Assembly (NCBI GenBank): GCA_902802215.1
Contig: CADCLH010000034.1
Location: 1 to 13,344 of the forward strand
Origin: Oscillospiraceae bacterium
Lineage (GTDB): Bacteria; Bacillota; Clostridia; Oscillospirales; Oscillospiraceae
DNA: 13,344 nt
Direction: 5' to 3'
The translations under genes and the position numbers were made by a program. Below the pieces are notes generated by a model, which had not been told where the DNA came from, did not search any database, and worked only from the letters and a program-made list of their open reading frames with translations. Every line of letters starts with the position of its first letter. Position 1 is the first letter of the stretch. Positions 6,905 through 13,344 of this stretch are shown here, in pieces.

Positions 6905-7018
6905 TCAACCCTGACGCTGCTTGTGCTTCGGGTTCTCGCAGATCACCATGACTTTGCCCTTGCGCTTGATGATCTTGCACTTCTCGCACATGGGCTTCAC
7001 GGAAGGTCTTACTTTCAT
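6905..7018 (-). CDS. rpmJ: 50S ribosomal protein L36
   Basis: A 37-residue large-subunit protein. The sequence [20 protein letters not shown] begins the classic form. C11, C14, C27 and H32 form the zinc-ribbon site of the C+ type. AGGAGG lies 7 nt before the ATG, within the 12-nt gap after infA. The repeat-filled gap begins right after its stop codon. Confidence 0.97.
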   Translation of the reverse strand: MKVRPSVKPMCEKCKIIKRKGKVMVICENPKHKQRQG

Positions 7019-7030
7019 TTGTTATACCTC

Positions 7031-7249
7031 CTACTTGCTTCTCCACACGATGCGGCCGCGGGTGATGTCATAGGGGGACATCTGCACCGTGACCTTGTCG
7101 CCGGGAAGGATCCTGATAAAGTTCATCCGGAGCTTTCCGGAAATATGCGCCAGTATGATGTGGCCTTTCCCGATGTCCACCTTGAACATGGTGTTGGGCA
7201 GGGATTCCACGACCGTGCCCTCGAGTTCGATTACATCGTCTTTTGCCAA
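7031..7249 (-). CDS. infA: Translation initiation factor IF-1, TTG start
   Basis: A 72-residue OB-fold protein that binds the 30S A site and helps select the initiator t[23 protein letters not shown] begins at residue 2 and matches the family; [19 protein letters not shown] and [12 protein letters not shown] follow, and the length is the usual 72. Immediately before AKDD the codon is TTG, with GGAGG (7258-7262) placed 8 nt upstream. No ATG or GTG lies in frame nearby, and longer readings run backward through map in another frame. The start is therefore TTG. It follows the map stop codon by 26 nt. Many Clostridia have a small KOW-domain gene between map and infA; none is here. Confidence 0.94.
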   Translation of the reverse strand: MAKDDVIELEGTVVESLPNTMFKVDIGKGHIILAHISGKLRMNFIRILPGDKVTVQMSPYDITRGRIVWRSK

Positions 7250-7257
7250 AGCAGTTT

Positions 7258-7262
7258 CCTCC
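7258..7262 (-). promoter_or_regulatory. Ribosome binding site that fixes the infA TTG start
   Basis: On the minus strand GGAGG lies 8 nt before the TTG at 7249, an ideal spacing. It sits between the map stop codon (7276-7278) and infA. Confidence 0.85.
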
Positions 7263-7275
7263 AGTCGCTTTCCTG

Positions 7276-8046
7276 TCAGATATCGTCTGCCATCGTGAGT
7301 ATCTCCGGCTCGCCGTCGGTGATGAGGATGGTGTTCTCGTAGTGCGCGGCAAGCGATTTGTCCGCCGTGACGACCGTCCAGCCGTCGTCGAGGATGTTCA
7401 CATGCCAGTCGCCCGCGCAGACCATCGGCTCGATGCAGATGGTCATGCCCTTGACCAGACGCGGATTCGGCCGCGTGCGCGGCGCCCGGTAGTTGGGCAC
7501 CTCCGGCGCCTCGTGCATGCCGCGGCCGATGCCGTGGCCCACGAAGTCCCGCACGACCGAAAAGCCGTTGGCCTCCACACAGTCCTGCACCGCGCCGCCG
7601 ATGTCGGAGATGCGGTAGCCGGGCTTTGCGAAGCGCAGCGCCTCGAAGAAGGCCTGCCGGGTCACCTCGATGAGCTTTTTGGCCTCCGCGCTGACCTCCC
7701 CGACCGGGTAGGTCCCCGCGCAGTCGCCCACAAAGCCCTTGAAGGTCGCGCACAGGTCGATGGACACGATGTCGCCGTTATGAACGACCCGTCTGCCCGG
7801 GATGCCGTGGATGACCTGCTCGTTGACCGAGACGCAGGTCGCGGCGGGAAAGCCCTCATATCCGAGGCAGCTCGGCTTCGCGCCGGACTTGACGATGTAC
7901 TCGTGCACCGCCTTGTCGATCTGGCGGGTCGTCAGTCCGTCGCGGACGGCCTGACGGCCCATCGACCGCGCGCCCGCCGCGATCTTCGCGGCCTGGCGCA
8001 TGATCTCGATCTCGGAGCCGGATTTGATGTAGATCGTATCCGACAT
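7276..8046 (-). CDS. map: Methionine aminopeptidase, type I
   Basis: A 256-residue cytoplasmic metalloenzyme that removes the initiator methionine from new proteins. All five metal ligands are visible: D97, D108, H171, E206 and E237, with the substrate-contacting H80. The motifs are [18 protein letters not shown] and [19 protein letters not shown]. There is no N-terminal zinc-finger extension, which fits the type Ia form. The ATG at 8046 starts one base after the adk stop codon and has GGGGA 6 nt upstream, so it is probably translated by ribosomes finishing adk. An in-frame GTG at 8064 would add six residues inside adk and is less likely. Confidence 0.97.
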   Translation of the reverse strand: MSDTIYIKSGSEIEIMRQAAKIAAGARSMGRQAVRDGLTTRQIDKAVHEYIVKSGAKPSCLGYEGFPAATCVSVNEQVIHGIPGRRVVHNGDIVSIDLCATFKGFVGDCAGTYPVGEVSAEAKKLIEVTRQAFFEALRFAKPGYRISDIGGAVQDCVEANGFSVVRDFVGHGIGRGMHEAPEVPNYRAPRTRPNPRLVKGMTICIEPMVCAGDWHVNILDDGWTVVTADKSLAAHYENTILITDGEPEILTMADDI

Positions 8047-8047
8047 G

Positions 8048-8680
8048 TCAGATCCCCAGAACACTCCGGATTGCTTCGGTAGTGGCTTCGATGCCGGGCT
8101 GATTGTCCACCAGACGCAGCTTGCCGCGCTCGGCGTAGAACGCCTTGAGCGGCTCGGTCTCGCGGTGGTAGGTTTCCAGACGCTTCTTCACGGTCTCCGG
8201 CGCGTCGTCCGCGCGGATCGTGAGCTCGCCGCCGCAGAAATCACACTTGCCCTCGCCCTTCGGGGGGTTGTTCTCCACATGGAAGGTCGCGCTGCATTCC
8301 TTGCAGGTACGCCTGCCGGACATGCGGCGGACGATCACGTCGTCGTCGACCTCGATGGACAGCGCGCAGTCGATCTCAATGCCCATGTCCTCCATGGTCT
8401 GGGCCTGGGGGATCGTGCGGGGCACACCGTCAAGGATGTAGCCGTTGGCGCAGTCGGGCTGCGCGAGGCGCTCCTGAATGATGCCGATGATGACCTCGTC
8501 GGGGACGAGCTTTCCGGACTCCACGTAGCTCTTCGCCTTGAGACCGACCTCCGTGCCGGCCTTCATCGCCGCGCGGAGGATGTTCCCGGTCGAAATCGTC
8601 GGGACGTCCATCAGCTTGCTGAGGATTTCTGCCTGTGTTCCTTTGCCTGCGCCGGGTGCACCCAAGAGAATCAGTCGCAT
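8048..8680 (-). CDS. adk: Adenylate kinase, zinc-type
   Basis: A 210-residue enzyme that converts ATP and AMP to two ADP. The P-loop is GAPGAGKGT at 7-15. R36, R88, R123, R156 and R167 fall at the positions of the E. coli substrate-binding arginines. The long LID (about 122-158) contains C126, C129, C146 and C149, a four-cysteine zinc site of the kind seen in Bacillus and Clostridia. The AMP-site motif usually read as LDGFPRT is LDGVPRT here (V86). AAGGAG lies 6 nt before the ATG. Its position between secY and map is standard for Firmicutes. Confidence 0.97.
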   Translation of the reverse strand: MRLILLGAPGAGKGTQAEILSKLMDVPTISTGNILRAAMKAGTEVGLKAKSYVESGKLVPDEVIIGIIQERLAQPDCANGYILDGVPRTIPQAQTMEDMGIEIDCALSIEVDDDVIVRRMSGRRTCKECSATFHVENNPPKGEGKCDFCGGELTIRADDAPETVKKRLETYHRETEPLKAFYAERGKLRLVDNQPGIEATTEAIRSVLGI

Positions 8681-8694
8681 GGATATCTCCTTTC

Positions 8695-9981
8695 TCAGTC
8701 GAGGAAGCCCTTGTAGTTGCGCATGAGCAGCTGAGCCTCCAGGGCGCGGATGGTCTCAAGCGCAACGCCGACAACGATGATGATGGAGGTGCCGCCCAGG
8801 GAGACGCCCGTCAGGGAGGACTCCTTGGAGAAGTGAGCGATCAGGATGGGGACCACCGCGATGATGCCCAGATAGATGGCGCCGAACAGCGTGATCTTGT
8901 TCAGGACCTTCTGGATAAACTCGCTGGTGGGCTTGCCCGGACGGAAGCCGGGGATGTAGCCGCCGTTCTTCTTCAGGTTGTTCGCGACCTCGACCGGGTT
9001 GAACTGGATCGTGGAATAGAAGTACGCGAAGAAGATGATGAGCAGCAGATACGCGATCGCATAGGGGATGGAGTTGGTGCCGAACCAGGTGCTCACCCAG
9101 CCGTCCGTCTTGCCGGTGAAGGCCGCGATGGTCGCGGGCACCGAGGCGATGGACTGGGCGAAGATGATGGGCATGACGCCGGACATGTTCACCTTCATGG
9201 GCAGGTGGTTGCTCTGGCCGCCGTACATCTTGCGGCCGACCACGCGCTTGGCGTACTGGACCGGGATGCGGCGCTCGGCGTCGTTGACGAAGACGATCAG
9301 GATGATGATCGCGATCGCGCCGAGGAACATCAGCACCGCGACCCACCAGCGCAGGCTGCCGTTGGCAATGTTGCGGATGCTGGTGAAGATGGCGGTCGGG
9401 AAGCGGGAGATGATGCTGGCAAACAGGATCATGGAGATGCCGTTGCCGATGCCGAATTCGGTGATCTGCTCACCCAGCCACATGATCAGCGCGGAGCCGG
9501 AGGTGAAGGTCAGGATGATGACGATCGCCGCCCAGACGTTGCCCTCCGCCTCTGCGGTCAGGATGCCGTAGTTCTTGATCAGCATGTAGAAGCCGAAGCC
9601 CTGCAGCAGACCGATGGCCACGGTGGCGTAGCGGGTGATGGAGGCGATCTTCTTGCGGCCTTCCTCGCCCTCGTCCTTGCTCATGCGCTCGAGCGCGGGG
9701 ATCGCAATGCACAGCAGCTGGATGATGATGCTGGCGTTGATGTAGGGCTGGATCGAAAGCGCGAAGATCGTCGCCTGGGAGAAGGCGCCGCCGGACATGA
9801 CGTTCAGCAGGCCCAGGACGGTGTTTTGCAGGGAGTTGAAGTAGGCCTGCAAAGCAGCGACGTTCACATAGGGGACAGGGATGGCGTTGCCAAGACGGTA
9901 AAGCAGAATGATGAGAAGAGTGAAGAGGATCTTCTTGCGGAGCTCCTCGATCTTCCATGCTTTGCGTAATGTCTGGAGCAC
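8695..9981 (-). CDS. secY: Protein translocase subunit SecY
   Basis: A 428-residue membrane protein, the channel of the Sec pathway with SecE and SecG. It begins MLQTLRKAWKIEELRKKILF and shows about ten hydrophobic segments, for example near 17-36, 70-96, 116-136, 150-168, 178-196, 210-232, 265-286, 304-325, 363-383 and 396-412. Conserved loops are ERMSKDEGEEGRKKI (98-112) and the cytosolic RRIPVQYAKRVVGRKMYGG (237-255) that faces the ribosome and SecA. The start codon is GTG at 9981, directly after the rplO TAA, with GAGGTGG 5 nt upstream. This zero-gap junction suggests translational coupling. Confidence 0.97.
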   Translation of the reverse strand: MLQTLRKAWKIEELRKKILFTLLIILLYRLGNAIPVPYVNVAALQAYFNSLQNTVLGLLNVMSGGAFSQATIFALSIQPYINASIIIQLLCIAIPALERMSKDEGEEGRKKIASITRYATVAIGLLQGFGFYMLIKNYGILTAEAEGNVWAAIVIILTFTSGSALIMWLGEQITEFGIGNGISMILFASIISRFPTAIFTSIRNIANGSLRWWVAVLMFLGAIAIIILIVFVNDAERRIPVQYAKRVVGRKMYGGQSNHLPMKVNMSGVMPIIFAQSIASVPATIAAFTGKTDGWVSTWFGTNSIPYAIAYLLLIIFFAYFYSTIQFNPVEVANNLKKNGGYIPGFRPGKPTSEFIQKVLNKITLFGAIYLGIIAVVPILIAHFSKESSLTGVSLGGTSIIIVVGVALETIRALEAQLLMRNYKGFLD

Positions 9982-10422
9982 TTAGACCACCTCTGCCTTT
10001 CCGCCGGCCGCCTCAATCTTCTGTTTTGCGGTTTCGGAGAAGGCAGCGGCTTTCACGGTCAGCTTCTTGGTCACTTCACCGTTGCCGAGGAACTTGATGC
10101 CGTACTTGCAGTGGGCGATGACGCCGGCGTCCAGGATCGCCTGAACATCGACGACGGAGCCGTCCTCAAACTTGTTGAGAACGGAGACGTTGAGCGCATC
10201 CAGAGGCTTGGCGAAGATGTTGTTGAAGCCCCTCTTCGGGATGCGGCGGGCCAGAGGCATCTGGCCGCCCTCGAAGCCGATGCGGGTACCGCCGCCGCTG
10301 CGCGCCTTCTGGCCCTTATGGCCGCGGCCCGCGGTCTTGCCGTTACCGGTGGCATGGCCTCTGCCCTTGCGCTTGTCAACATGGGTGGAGCCGGCTACGG
10401 GAGAAAGATCATGGATATTCAT
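9982..10422 (-). CDS. rplO: 50S ribosomal protein L15
   Basis: A 146-residue large-subunit assembly protein. The N-terminal basic, glycine-rich tail (about 15-50, with KRKGRGHATGNGKTAGRGHK) threads into 23S rRNA in known ribosomes. The globular C-terminal half has GFEGGQMPLARRIPKRGFNN and ends in a short acidic-hydrophobic tail. The ATG at 10422 is preferred to an in-frame TTG at 10428 because AAGGAGG lies 9 nt before the ATG but only 3 nt before the TTG. Its stop codon abuts the secY start. Confidence 0.96.
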   Translation of the reverse strand: MNIHDLSPVAGSTHVDKRKGRGHATGNGKTAGRGHKGQKARSGGGTRIGFEGGQMPLARRIPKRGFNNIFAKPLDALNVSVLNKFEDGSVVDVQAILDAGVIAHCKYGIKFLGNGEVTKKLTVKAAAFSETAKQKIEAAGGKAEVV

Positions 10423-10436
10423 TCTCAAAGCCCTCC

Positions 10437-10616
10437 TTATTCTTCGGTAACCTTGAGCAGATAGCCGATCTTGGCGATCTTGCCGCGGGTCTGGGGATTG
10501 TCGGGCTGCACGGTCTCGTTGCCGATCTTGTGCAGGCCGAGGGAGTTGGCAGTCGCAATGTGGCTGTCGAGTCTGCCGTTGAGGCTCTTGACGAGCTTGA
10601 TTCTAAGATTTGCCAT
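10437..10616 (-). CDS. rpmD: 50S ribosomal protein L30
   Basis: A 59-residue large-subunit protein, short enough to escape common length cut-offs. The reading MANLRIKLVKSLNGR, then HIATANSLGLHKIGNETVQP and the tail GKIAKIGYLLKVTEE, is typical of bacterial L30. It fits the fixed order rpsE-rpmD-rplO, with gaps of 12 and 14 nt. Its stop codon runs into the AAGGAGG that serves rplO. Its own ribosome binding site is in the GGAGGG just after the rpsE stop codon. Confidence 0.97.
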   Translation of the reverse strand: MANLRIKLVKSLNGRLDSHIATANSLGLHKIGNETVQPDNPQTRGKIAKIGYLLKVTEE

Positions 10617-10628
10617 TGTACGCCCTCC

Positions 10629-11156
10629 TTAGCCCTGAACTTCTTCAGGAGTCTTGCCTCTGACAGCGGCGACCTGGGACGCGTTGCGCAGAGACTTGAG
10701 GCCTTCCATGGTGGCGGCGACAACGTTCGCGGGGTTGTTGGTGCGCAGGCACTTGGTACGGATGTTGGAAATGCCCGCGGCCTCGACGACCGCACGCACC
10801 GCGCCGCCGGCGATCACGCCGGTGCCTTCGGGGGCCGGCTTGAGCAGCACGCGGCCGGCGCCGAACGCGCCGAGGACCTCGTGCGGGATCGTGGTGCCCT
10901 GGAGGGTGACGGTGACAATGTTCTTCTTCGCGTCCTCGAGGCCCTTGCGGATGGCCTCGGAGACCTCGTTGGCCTTGCCCATGCCGTAGCCCACGCGGCC
11001 CTTGCCGTCGCCGACGACGCAGAGAGCGGAGAACTTCGCGACACGGCCGCCCTTGACGGTCTTGCTGACGCGGTTGAGGGAAACGACCTTCTCAATGAAC
11101 TCGGAGGGAGCCTCGTCCCGGTTGCGGCGATCGCGCCTGTCGTTGTTGTATGCCAT
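10629..11156 (-). CDS. rpsE: 30S ribosomal protein S5
   Basis: A 175-residue protein near the mRNA entry tunnel, involved in decoding fidelity and mRNA unwinding. A charged N-terminal extension (about 1-16) leads into the S5 double-stranded RNA-binding-like domain with [20 protein letters not shown] (30-49) and [19 protein letters not shown]. The C-terminal domain contains [25 protein letters not shown] precedes the ATG by about 9 nt. The length and order are normal. Confidence 0.98.
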   Translation of the reverse strand: MAYNNDRRDRRNRDEAPSEFIEKVVSLNRVSKTVKGGRVAKFSALCVVGDGKGRVGYGMGKANEVSEAIRKGLEDAKKNIVTVTLQGTTIPHEVLGAFGAGRVLLKPAPEGTGVIAGGAVRAVVEAAGISNIRTKCLRTNNPANVVAATMEGLKSLRNASQVAAVRGKTPEEVQG

Positions 11157-11175
11157 AAATCGTTGTCCCCCTTTC

Positions 11176-11535
11176 TCAGAACTTCAGGCCGCCCTCGCGG
11201 GCGCCCTCGGCCAGTGCCTGCACGCGGCCGTGGTAGATGTAGCCGCCGCGGTCAAACACGACCTCTTCGATGCCCTTCTGCAGGGCGCGCTCGGCGACCT
11301 TCGCGCCGACCTTCTTCGCGGCCTCGACGTTGCCGCCGTTGCCCTCGAAGCCCTTCTCAACGCTGGACGCGGAGACGAGCGTGCAGCCCGCCACGTCGTC
11401 GATGATCTGGGCGTAGATGTTCTTCTCGCTGCGGAAAACGCTCAGGCGGGGTCTCTCGGCCGTGCCGGAGATCTTGCCGCGTACCCGCTGATGGCGCTTG
11501 ATGCGCTGGCCTCTGGTATCAGGTCTCTTAATCAT
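11176..11535 (-). CDS. rplR: 50S ribosomal protein L18
   Basis: A 119-residue 5S rRNA-binding protein of the central protuberance. A basic N-terminal segment (about 1-28, [15 protein letters not shown]) is followed by [20 protein letters not shown] and the C-terminal [24 protein letters not shown], all family hallmarks. The ribosome binding site GGAGGTG lies in the 16-nt gap after rplF. Confidence 0.97.
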   Translation of the reverse strand: MIKRPDTRGQRIKRHQRVRGKISGTAERPRLSVFRSEKNIYAQIIDDVAGCTLVSASSVEKGFEGNGGNVEAAKKVGAKVAERALQKGIEEVVFDRGGYIYHGRVQALAEGAREGGLKF

Positions 11536-11551
11536 TCAGGCACACCTCCGT

Positions 11552-12094
11552 TTACTTGGCGCCGGTCTTGCCTTCTTTGCGGCGGATGGTCTCGTAGTCG
11601 TACTTGATGCCCTTGCCCTTGTAGGGTTCGGGAGGTCTCTTCCCACGGACTTCTGCGGCAAACTGGCCGACCTTCTGCTTGTCGATACCCTTGATGACGA
11701 TGTGGTTGGCGTCGGGAACGTCGATCTGGATGTCCTCGGTCTCGGGGACGATGATCTGGTGCGAGTAGCCCAGGTTCATGACCAGATTCTTGCCTTCCTT
11801 CGCGGCGCGGTAACCGACACCGTTGATCTCCAGCTTCTTCTCAAAGCCCTTGGTCACGCCGACGACCATGTTGTCAACGAGCGTACGGGTCAGGCCGTGG
11901 AGGGAGCGGTTCTCCTTGGTATCGTCGGGACGCTTCACGTGCAGGACGCCGTTGTCGAGCTCGATCTTCATCTGGGGGACGAGGGTCCTCTCGACGGTGC
12001 CCTTGGGGCCCTTGACGGTGATGTGGTTGTTCTCGTCGATCTTGACTTCAACGCCGGCGGGAACGGTGATGGGTGCTCTACCGATTCTAGACAT
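11552..12094 (-). CDS. rplF: 50S ribosomal protein L6
   Basis: A 180-residue protein made of two similar domains (about 1-80 and 81-178), located near the factor-binding site of the 50S subunit. It begins MSRIGRAPITVPAGVEVKI and has the signature PEPYKGKGIKYDYETIRRKEG near the end. AAGGAGG lies before the ATG within the 12-nt gap after rpsH. Confidence 0.98.
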   Translation of the reverse strand: MSRIGRAPITVPAGVEVKIDENNHITVKGPKGTVERTLVPQMKIELDNGVLHVKRPDDTKENRSLHGLTRTLVDNMVVGVTKGFEKKLEINGVGYRAAKEGKNLVMNLGYSHQIIVPETEDIQIDVPDANHIVIKGIDKQKVGQFAAEVRGKRPPEPYKGKGIKYDYETIRRKEGKTGAK

Positions 12095-12106
12095 TGTCGA
12101 TCCTCC

Positions 12107-12505
12107 TTACCATACGAACGCAAGGACTTCGCCGCCGACATGCTCTTTGCGGGCCTGCTTGTCGGTCATGACGCCCTTGGAGGTGGAGATGATGGCGATG
12201 CCCAGTCCCTTGAGCACGCGAGGGAGCTCGTCAGCGCCGGCGTACACGCGCAGGCCGGGCTTGCTGACGCGGCGGAGGCCCTGAATGGCCTTCTCCTTGC
12301 CGGGGAGATACTTGAGGGTGATGCGGATGATGCCCTGCGTGCCATCGTCGATCACCTGGTAGTTCTTGATGTAGCCCTCGCTGAGAAGGATCTCGGCGAT
12401 CGCCTTCTTCATCTTGGAGGCCGGGACATCAACGGACTCATGCTTCGCGCTTCCGGCGTTGCGGATGCGGGTCAGCATATCTGCAATGGGGTCTGTGATC
12501 TGCAT
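12107..12505 (-). CDS. rpsH: 30S ribosomal protein S8
   Basis: A 132-residue primary 16S rRNA-binding protein that organises the central domain of the 30S subunit. The N-terminus [18 protein letters not shown] and the C-terminal [20 protein letters not shown] and GGEVLAFVW are diagnostic. In E. coli S8 represses the spc operon by binding its mRNA; I could not identify such a site here. AGGAGG lies before the ATG. Immediately upstream is the 742-nt repeat-filled gap, where rpsN would normally adjoin within a few tens of bases. Confidence 0.98.
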   Translation of the reverse strand: MQITDPIADMLTRIRNAGSAKHESVDVPASKMKKAIAEILLSEGYIKNYQVIDDGTQGIIRITLKYLPGKEKAIQGLRRVSKPGLRVYAGADELPRVLKGLGIAIISTSKGVMTDKQARKEHVGGEVLAFVW

Positions 12506-12613
12506 GTGGTTTATCCTCCTAGTTTAGAGTTACCGGACGGTGCCGGTTTCGGCACAGAGGTCCTGCGCCAATACTTGATTGGCCGCAGCCTTTCTGTGTC
12601 ATGTCAGAAGAAG

Positions 12614-12831
12614 CTCGCTCCACTCCGCTTTCCCGGTTTCCGTAAGCGCCGGTAAAGCTCCGCATCCGCTCCCTCCTTCTTCCTTTCCAAACCGAACCCG
12701 CTTCGCTGGGCTTCGGTTTGGTGGGGACGGGGGTTGCGGAAGCTCGCTTTGTCCGTCCTCGTATTCCCGCAGGAGGGAGAGCAAAGCGCCGTCTTGTTGC
12801 AGGGCTGTAAACAGCGCTATGCTCCCTCCGG
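12614..12831 (+). repeat. Structured intergenic repeat, copy B
   Basis: The plus-strand reading shares the ordered blocks of copy A (6693-6892 minus strand), so the two copies lie in opposite orientation relative to the operon. Its first small hairpin pairs CCGG at 12633-12636 with CCGG at 12649-12652. Its main hairpin pairs CAAACCGAA (12688-12696) with TTCGGTTTG (12712-12720), with CCC and GGG pairing inside. Further pairings are TGCGG (12735-12739) with CCGCA (12767-12771), CGCTTTG (12745-12751) with CAAAGCG (12782-12788), and GGAGGGAG (12772-12779) with CTCCCTCC (12822-12829). Some of these cross, allowing alternative folds or a pseudoknot. The family is unknown to me. Confidence 0.65.
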
Positions 12832-12847
12832 TTCCCACGCCAGAAAA

Positions 12848-12930
12848 CTGCCCGATTATGAGGGGCCTTTCCGACATGCGCGGAAACACGAGAAGGGAGT
12901 GTTTTGCTTGCTTCTCTATCTGTCGGGCAG
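12848..12930. repeat. Multibranched inverted-repeat region beyond copy B
   Basis: CTGCCCGA (12848-12855) pairs exactly with TCGGGCAG (12923-12930). Enclosed are TTTCCG with CGGAAA and GAGAAG with CTTCTC, giving a closed multibranch fold. An alternative pairing joins ATCTGTCG (12918-12925) with CGACAGAT (12972-12979). It may be the 3' part of copy B or a separate element; copy A has no clear equivalent. Confidence 0.5.
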
Positions 12931-13026
12931 GAGTGATCAATTCCCGCCGAACATTCAATATTTTACAGGATCGACAGATCTCACGGAAAAAATCGGCCGC
13001 ATTTGCCGGTGCGAGCTTTGGGAAAC

Positions 13027-13128
13027 CCCTCAGTCTCGCTTCGCTCGACAGCTCCCCTTTCAGGGGAGCCGGGGAGAACGGATTGCCGCGGCCCCTTGCG
13101 GGGCCTCGCAATGACGTGCGGAGACGTC
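13027..13128. repeat. Short dispersed-type hairpin repeats
   Basis: GCTCCCCT (13051-13058) pairs with AGGGGAGC (13062-13069) after a CTCAGTCTCGCTTCGCTCGA lead. Then ATTGC and GGCCCC (13082-13095) pair with GGGGCC and GCAAT (13100-13112). GACGT and ACGTC (13113-13128) follow. From memory, motifs of this style are frequent between genes of gut Oscillospirales; I could not search for copies. No second copy is seen in this window. Confidence 0.55.
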
Positions 13129-13131
13129 GCT

Positions 13132-13174
13132 CTTTCCGATTGGAAGCCCGGCGGAGCGGGTTCCGATCGGAAAG
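13132..13174. repeat. Foldback repeat 1
   Basis: CTTTCCGAT (13132-13140) pairs with ATCGGAAAG (13166-13174). The stem continues inward to CCCG/CGGG with one G-T pair and one bulged base, around a six-base loop (13151-13156). The total is about 18 base pairs. It lacks a U-tract on the minus strand. Confidence 0.8.
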
Positions 13175-13177
13175 GAA

Positions 13178-13239
13178 GAAGAATGCTGTCGGTCGATGCC
13201 GTGCCGCTTGCGGTGCGGCATGACCCTACAGCGTTCTTC
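13178..13239. repeat. Foldback repeat 2, directly after rpsN
   Basis: GAAGAA (13178-13183) pairs with TTCTTC (13234-13239), and the stem continues through GCTGT/ACAGC, GGTC/GACC, ATGCCG/CGGCAT and CCG/CGG to a four-base loop at 13207-13210. The whole segment folds back on itself with few mismatches. It starts 8 nt past the rpsN stop codon on the transcribed strand, so it will be the first structure in the mRNA after rpsN. Confidence 0.85.
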
Positions 13240-13247
13240 TGACGCAA

Positions 13248-13344
13248 TCAGAAGGAAGCCTTGCGGACGCCGGGGATCTGGCCCTTGTACGCCAGCTCGC
13301 GGAAGCAGATACGGCAGATGCCGTAGTTGCGGAGATAGGCGTGG
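13248..13344 (-). CDS. rpsN: 30S ribosomal protein S14, zinc type (5' end outside window)
   Basis: Only the last 31 codons are present; the start lies beyond the right edge. The visible sequence begins [20 protein letters not shown] and ends [11 protein letters not shown] before the TGA (13248-13250), a clear match to the C-terminus of the 61-residue zinc-type S14 (also called rpsZ). CRIC is the second pair of zinc-binding cysteines. S14 assembles late into the 30S head. The sequence seems intact, so the downstream repeat insertion has not damaged its reading frame. Confidence 0.95.
   Translation of the reverse strand, partial: HAYLRNYGICRICFRELAYKGQIPGVRKASF

Larger units (their letters stand above)
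12506..13247. other. 742-nt gene-free interruption between rpsN and rpsH
   Basis: No credible gene lies here; the open frames on both strands run through inverted repeats and resemble no protein. From rpsH outward it holds a small hairpin (GTGCCG and CGGCAC, 12540-12555), structured repeat copy B (12614-12831), a long-range pairing region (12848-12930), an AT-richer stretch (about 12940-13000), two short hairpin motifs (13051-13112) and two tandem foldbacks (13132-13239). Its mosaic of repeats suggests successive insertions into the operon. I see no strong promoter reading toward rpsH, so the distal genes probably depend on read-through from upstream. Confidence 0.8.

Noticed and set aside
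6575..7342. Plus-strand 255-codon frame opposite rpsM, rpmJ and infA
   Set aside because: It lies antisense to three certain genes and crosses the repeat element; it is a shadow frame.
12955..12990. Possible promoter toward rpsH (TAAAAT on the minus strand at 12960-12965)
   Set aside because: The position 17 nt upstream bears no likeness to a -35 box, and there is no proper extended -10. Kept only as a point to check by start-site mapping.
12599..13111. Minus-strand frame of 170 codons in the same gap
   Set aside because: The translation is repeat-derived. The part over copy B resembles the translation of copy A only because the DNA element is shared. No start signal or family match.
12579..13223. 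Long plus-strand reading frame across the rpsN-rpsH gap (214 codons)
   Set aside because: It reads straight through several inverted repeats, has low-complexity arginine and serine content, no ribosome binding site of note, and no recognisable domain.
12614..13239. CRISPR array or insertion sequence in the gap
   Set aside because: The repeats are not regularly spaced or identical, and no transposase or cas reading frame is present.

Overview
The window is chromosomal DNA from a GC-rich Firmicute of the class Clostridia, most likely the Oscillospirales (an Oscillospiraceae-like gut bacterium). The evidence is the Firmicute order of the large ribosomal operon (rpsM-rpsK-rpsD-rpoA-rplQ at its end), a ThiI without a rhodanese domain, a zinc-type S14, a two-domain CinA, and intergenic foldback repeats of a style I associate with gut Oscillospirales. 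The genus cannot be fixed by eye.

Layout. Bases 1-223 hold no supportable gene but four strong inverted repeats and the probable promoter region of thiI. Bases 224-2645 (+) are a two-gene unit, thiI (tRNA 4-thiouridine synthesis) and cinA (nicotinamide-nucleotide amidohydrolase type), overlapping by 8 nt and closed by a perfect 18-bp terminator hairpin. Bases 2693-3685 (-) encode an XRE-type DNA-binding domain fused to six predicted membrane helices, of unknown role, with its own candidate promoter. Bases 3796-3832 are the terminator of the ribosomal operon.

Bases 3844-13344 (-) are the distal spc and alpha operons. In transcription order they are rpsN (5' part outside the window), rpsH, rplF, rplR, rpsE, rpmD, rplO, secY, adk, map, infA, rpmJ, rpsM, rpsK, rpsD, rpoA, rplQ. 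All are complete except rpsN. Most spacings are 0-26 nt, so they should be co-transcribed and partly translationally coupled. They build the ribosome (S14, S8, L6, L18, S5, L30, L15, L36, S13, S11, S4, L17), the protein export channel (SecY), the transcription core (RpoA), translation initiation (IF1), N-terminal methionine removal (Map) and adenine nucleotide balance (Adk). Two genes too short for ordinary ORF calling, rpmD and rpmJ, and infA with a TTG start, are placed here by hand.

The unusual part is two interruptions of this normally tight operon: 742 nt between rpsN and rpsH, and 271 nt between rpmJ and rpsM. Both carry diverged copies, in opposite orientation, of one structured element about 200 nt long. 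Its hairpin arms differ in sequence but keep their pairing. The larger gap also holds two further foldback repeats and a pair of shorter hairpin motifs. No CRISPR array, insertion sequence, tRNA or rRNA was seen.
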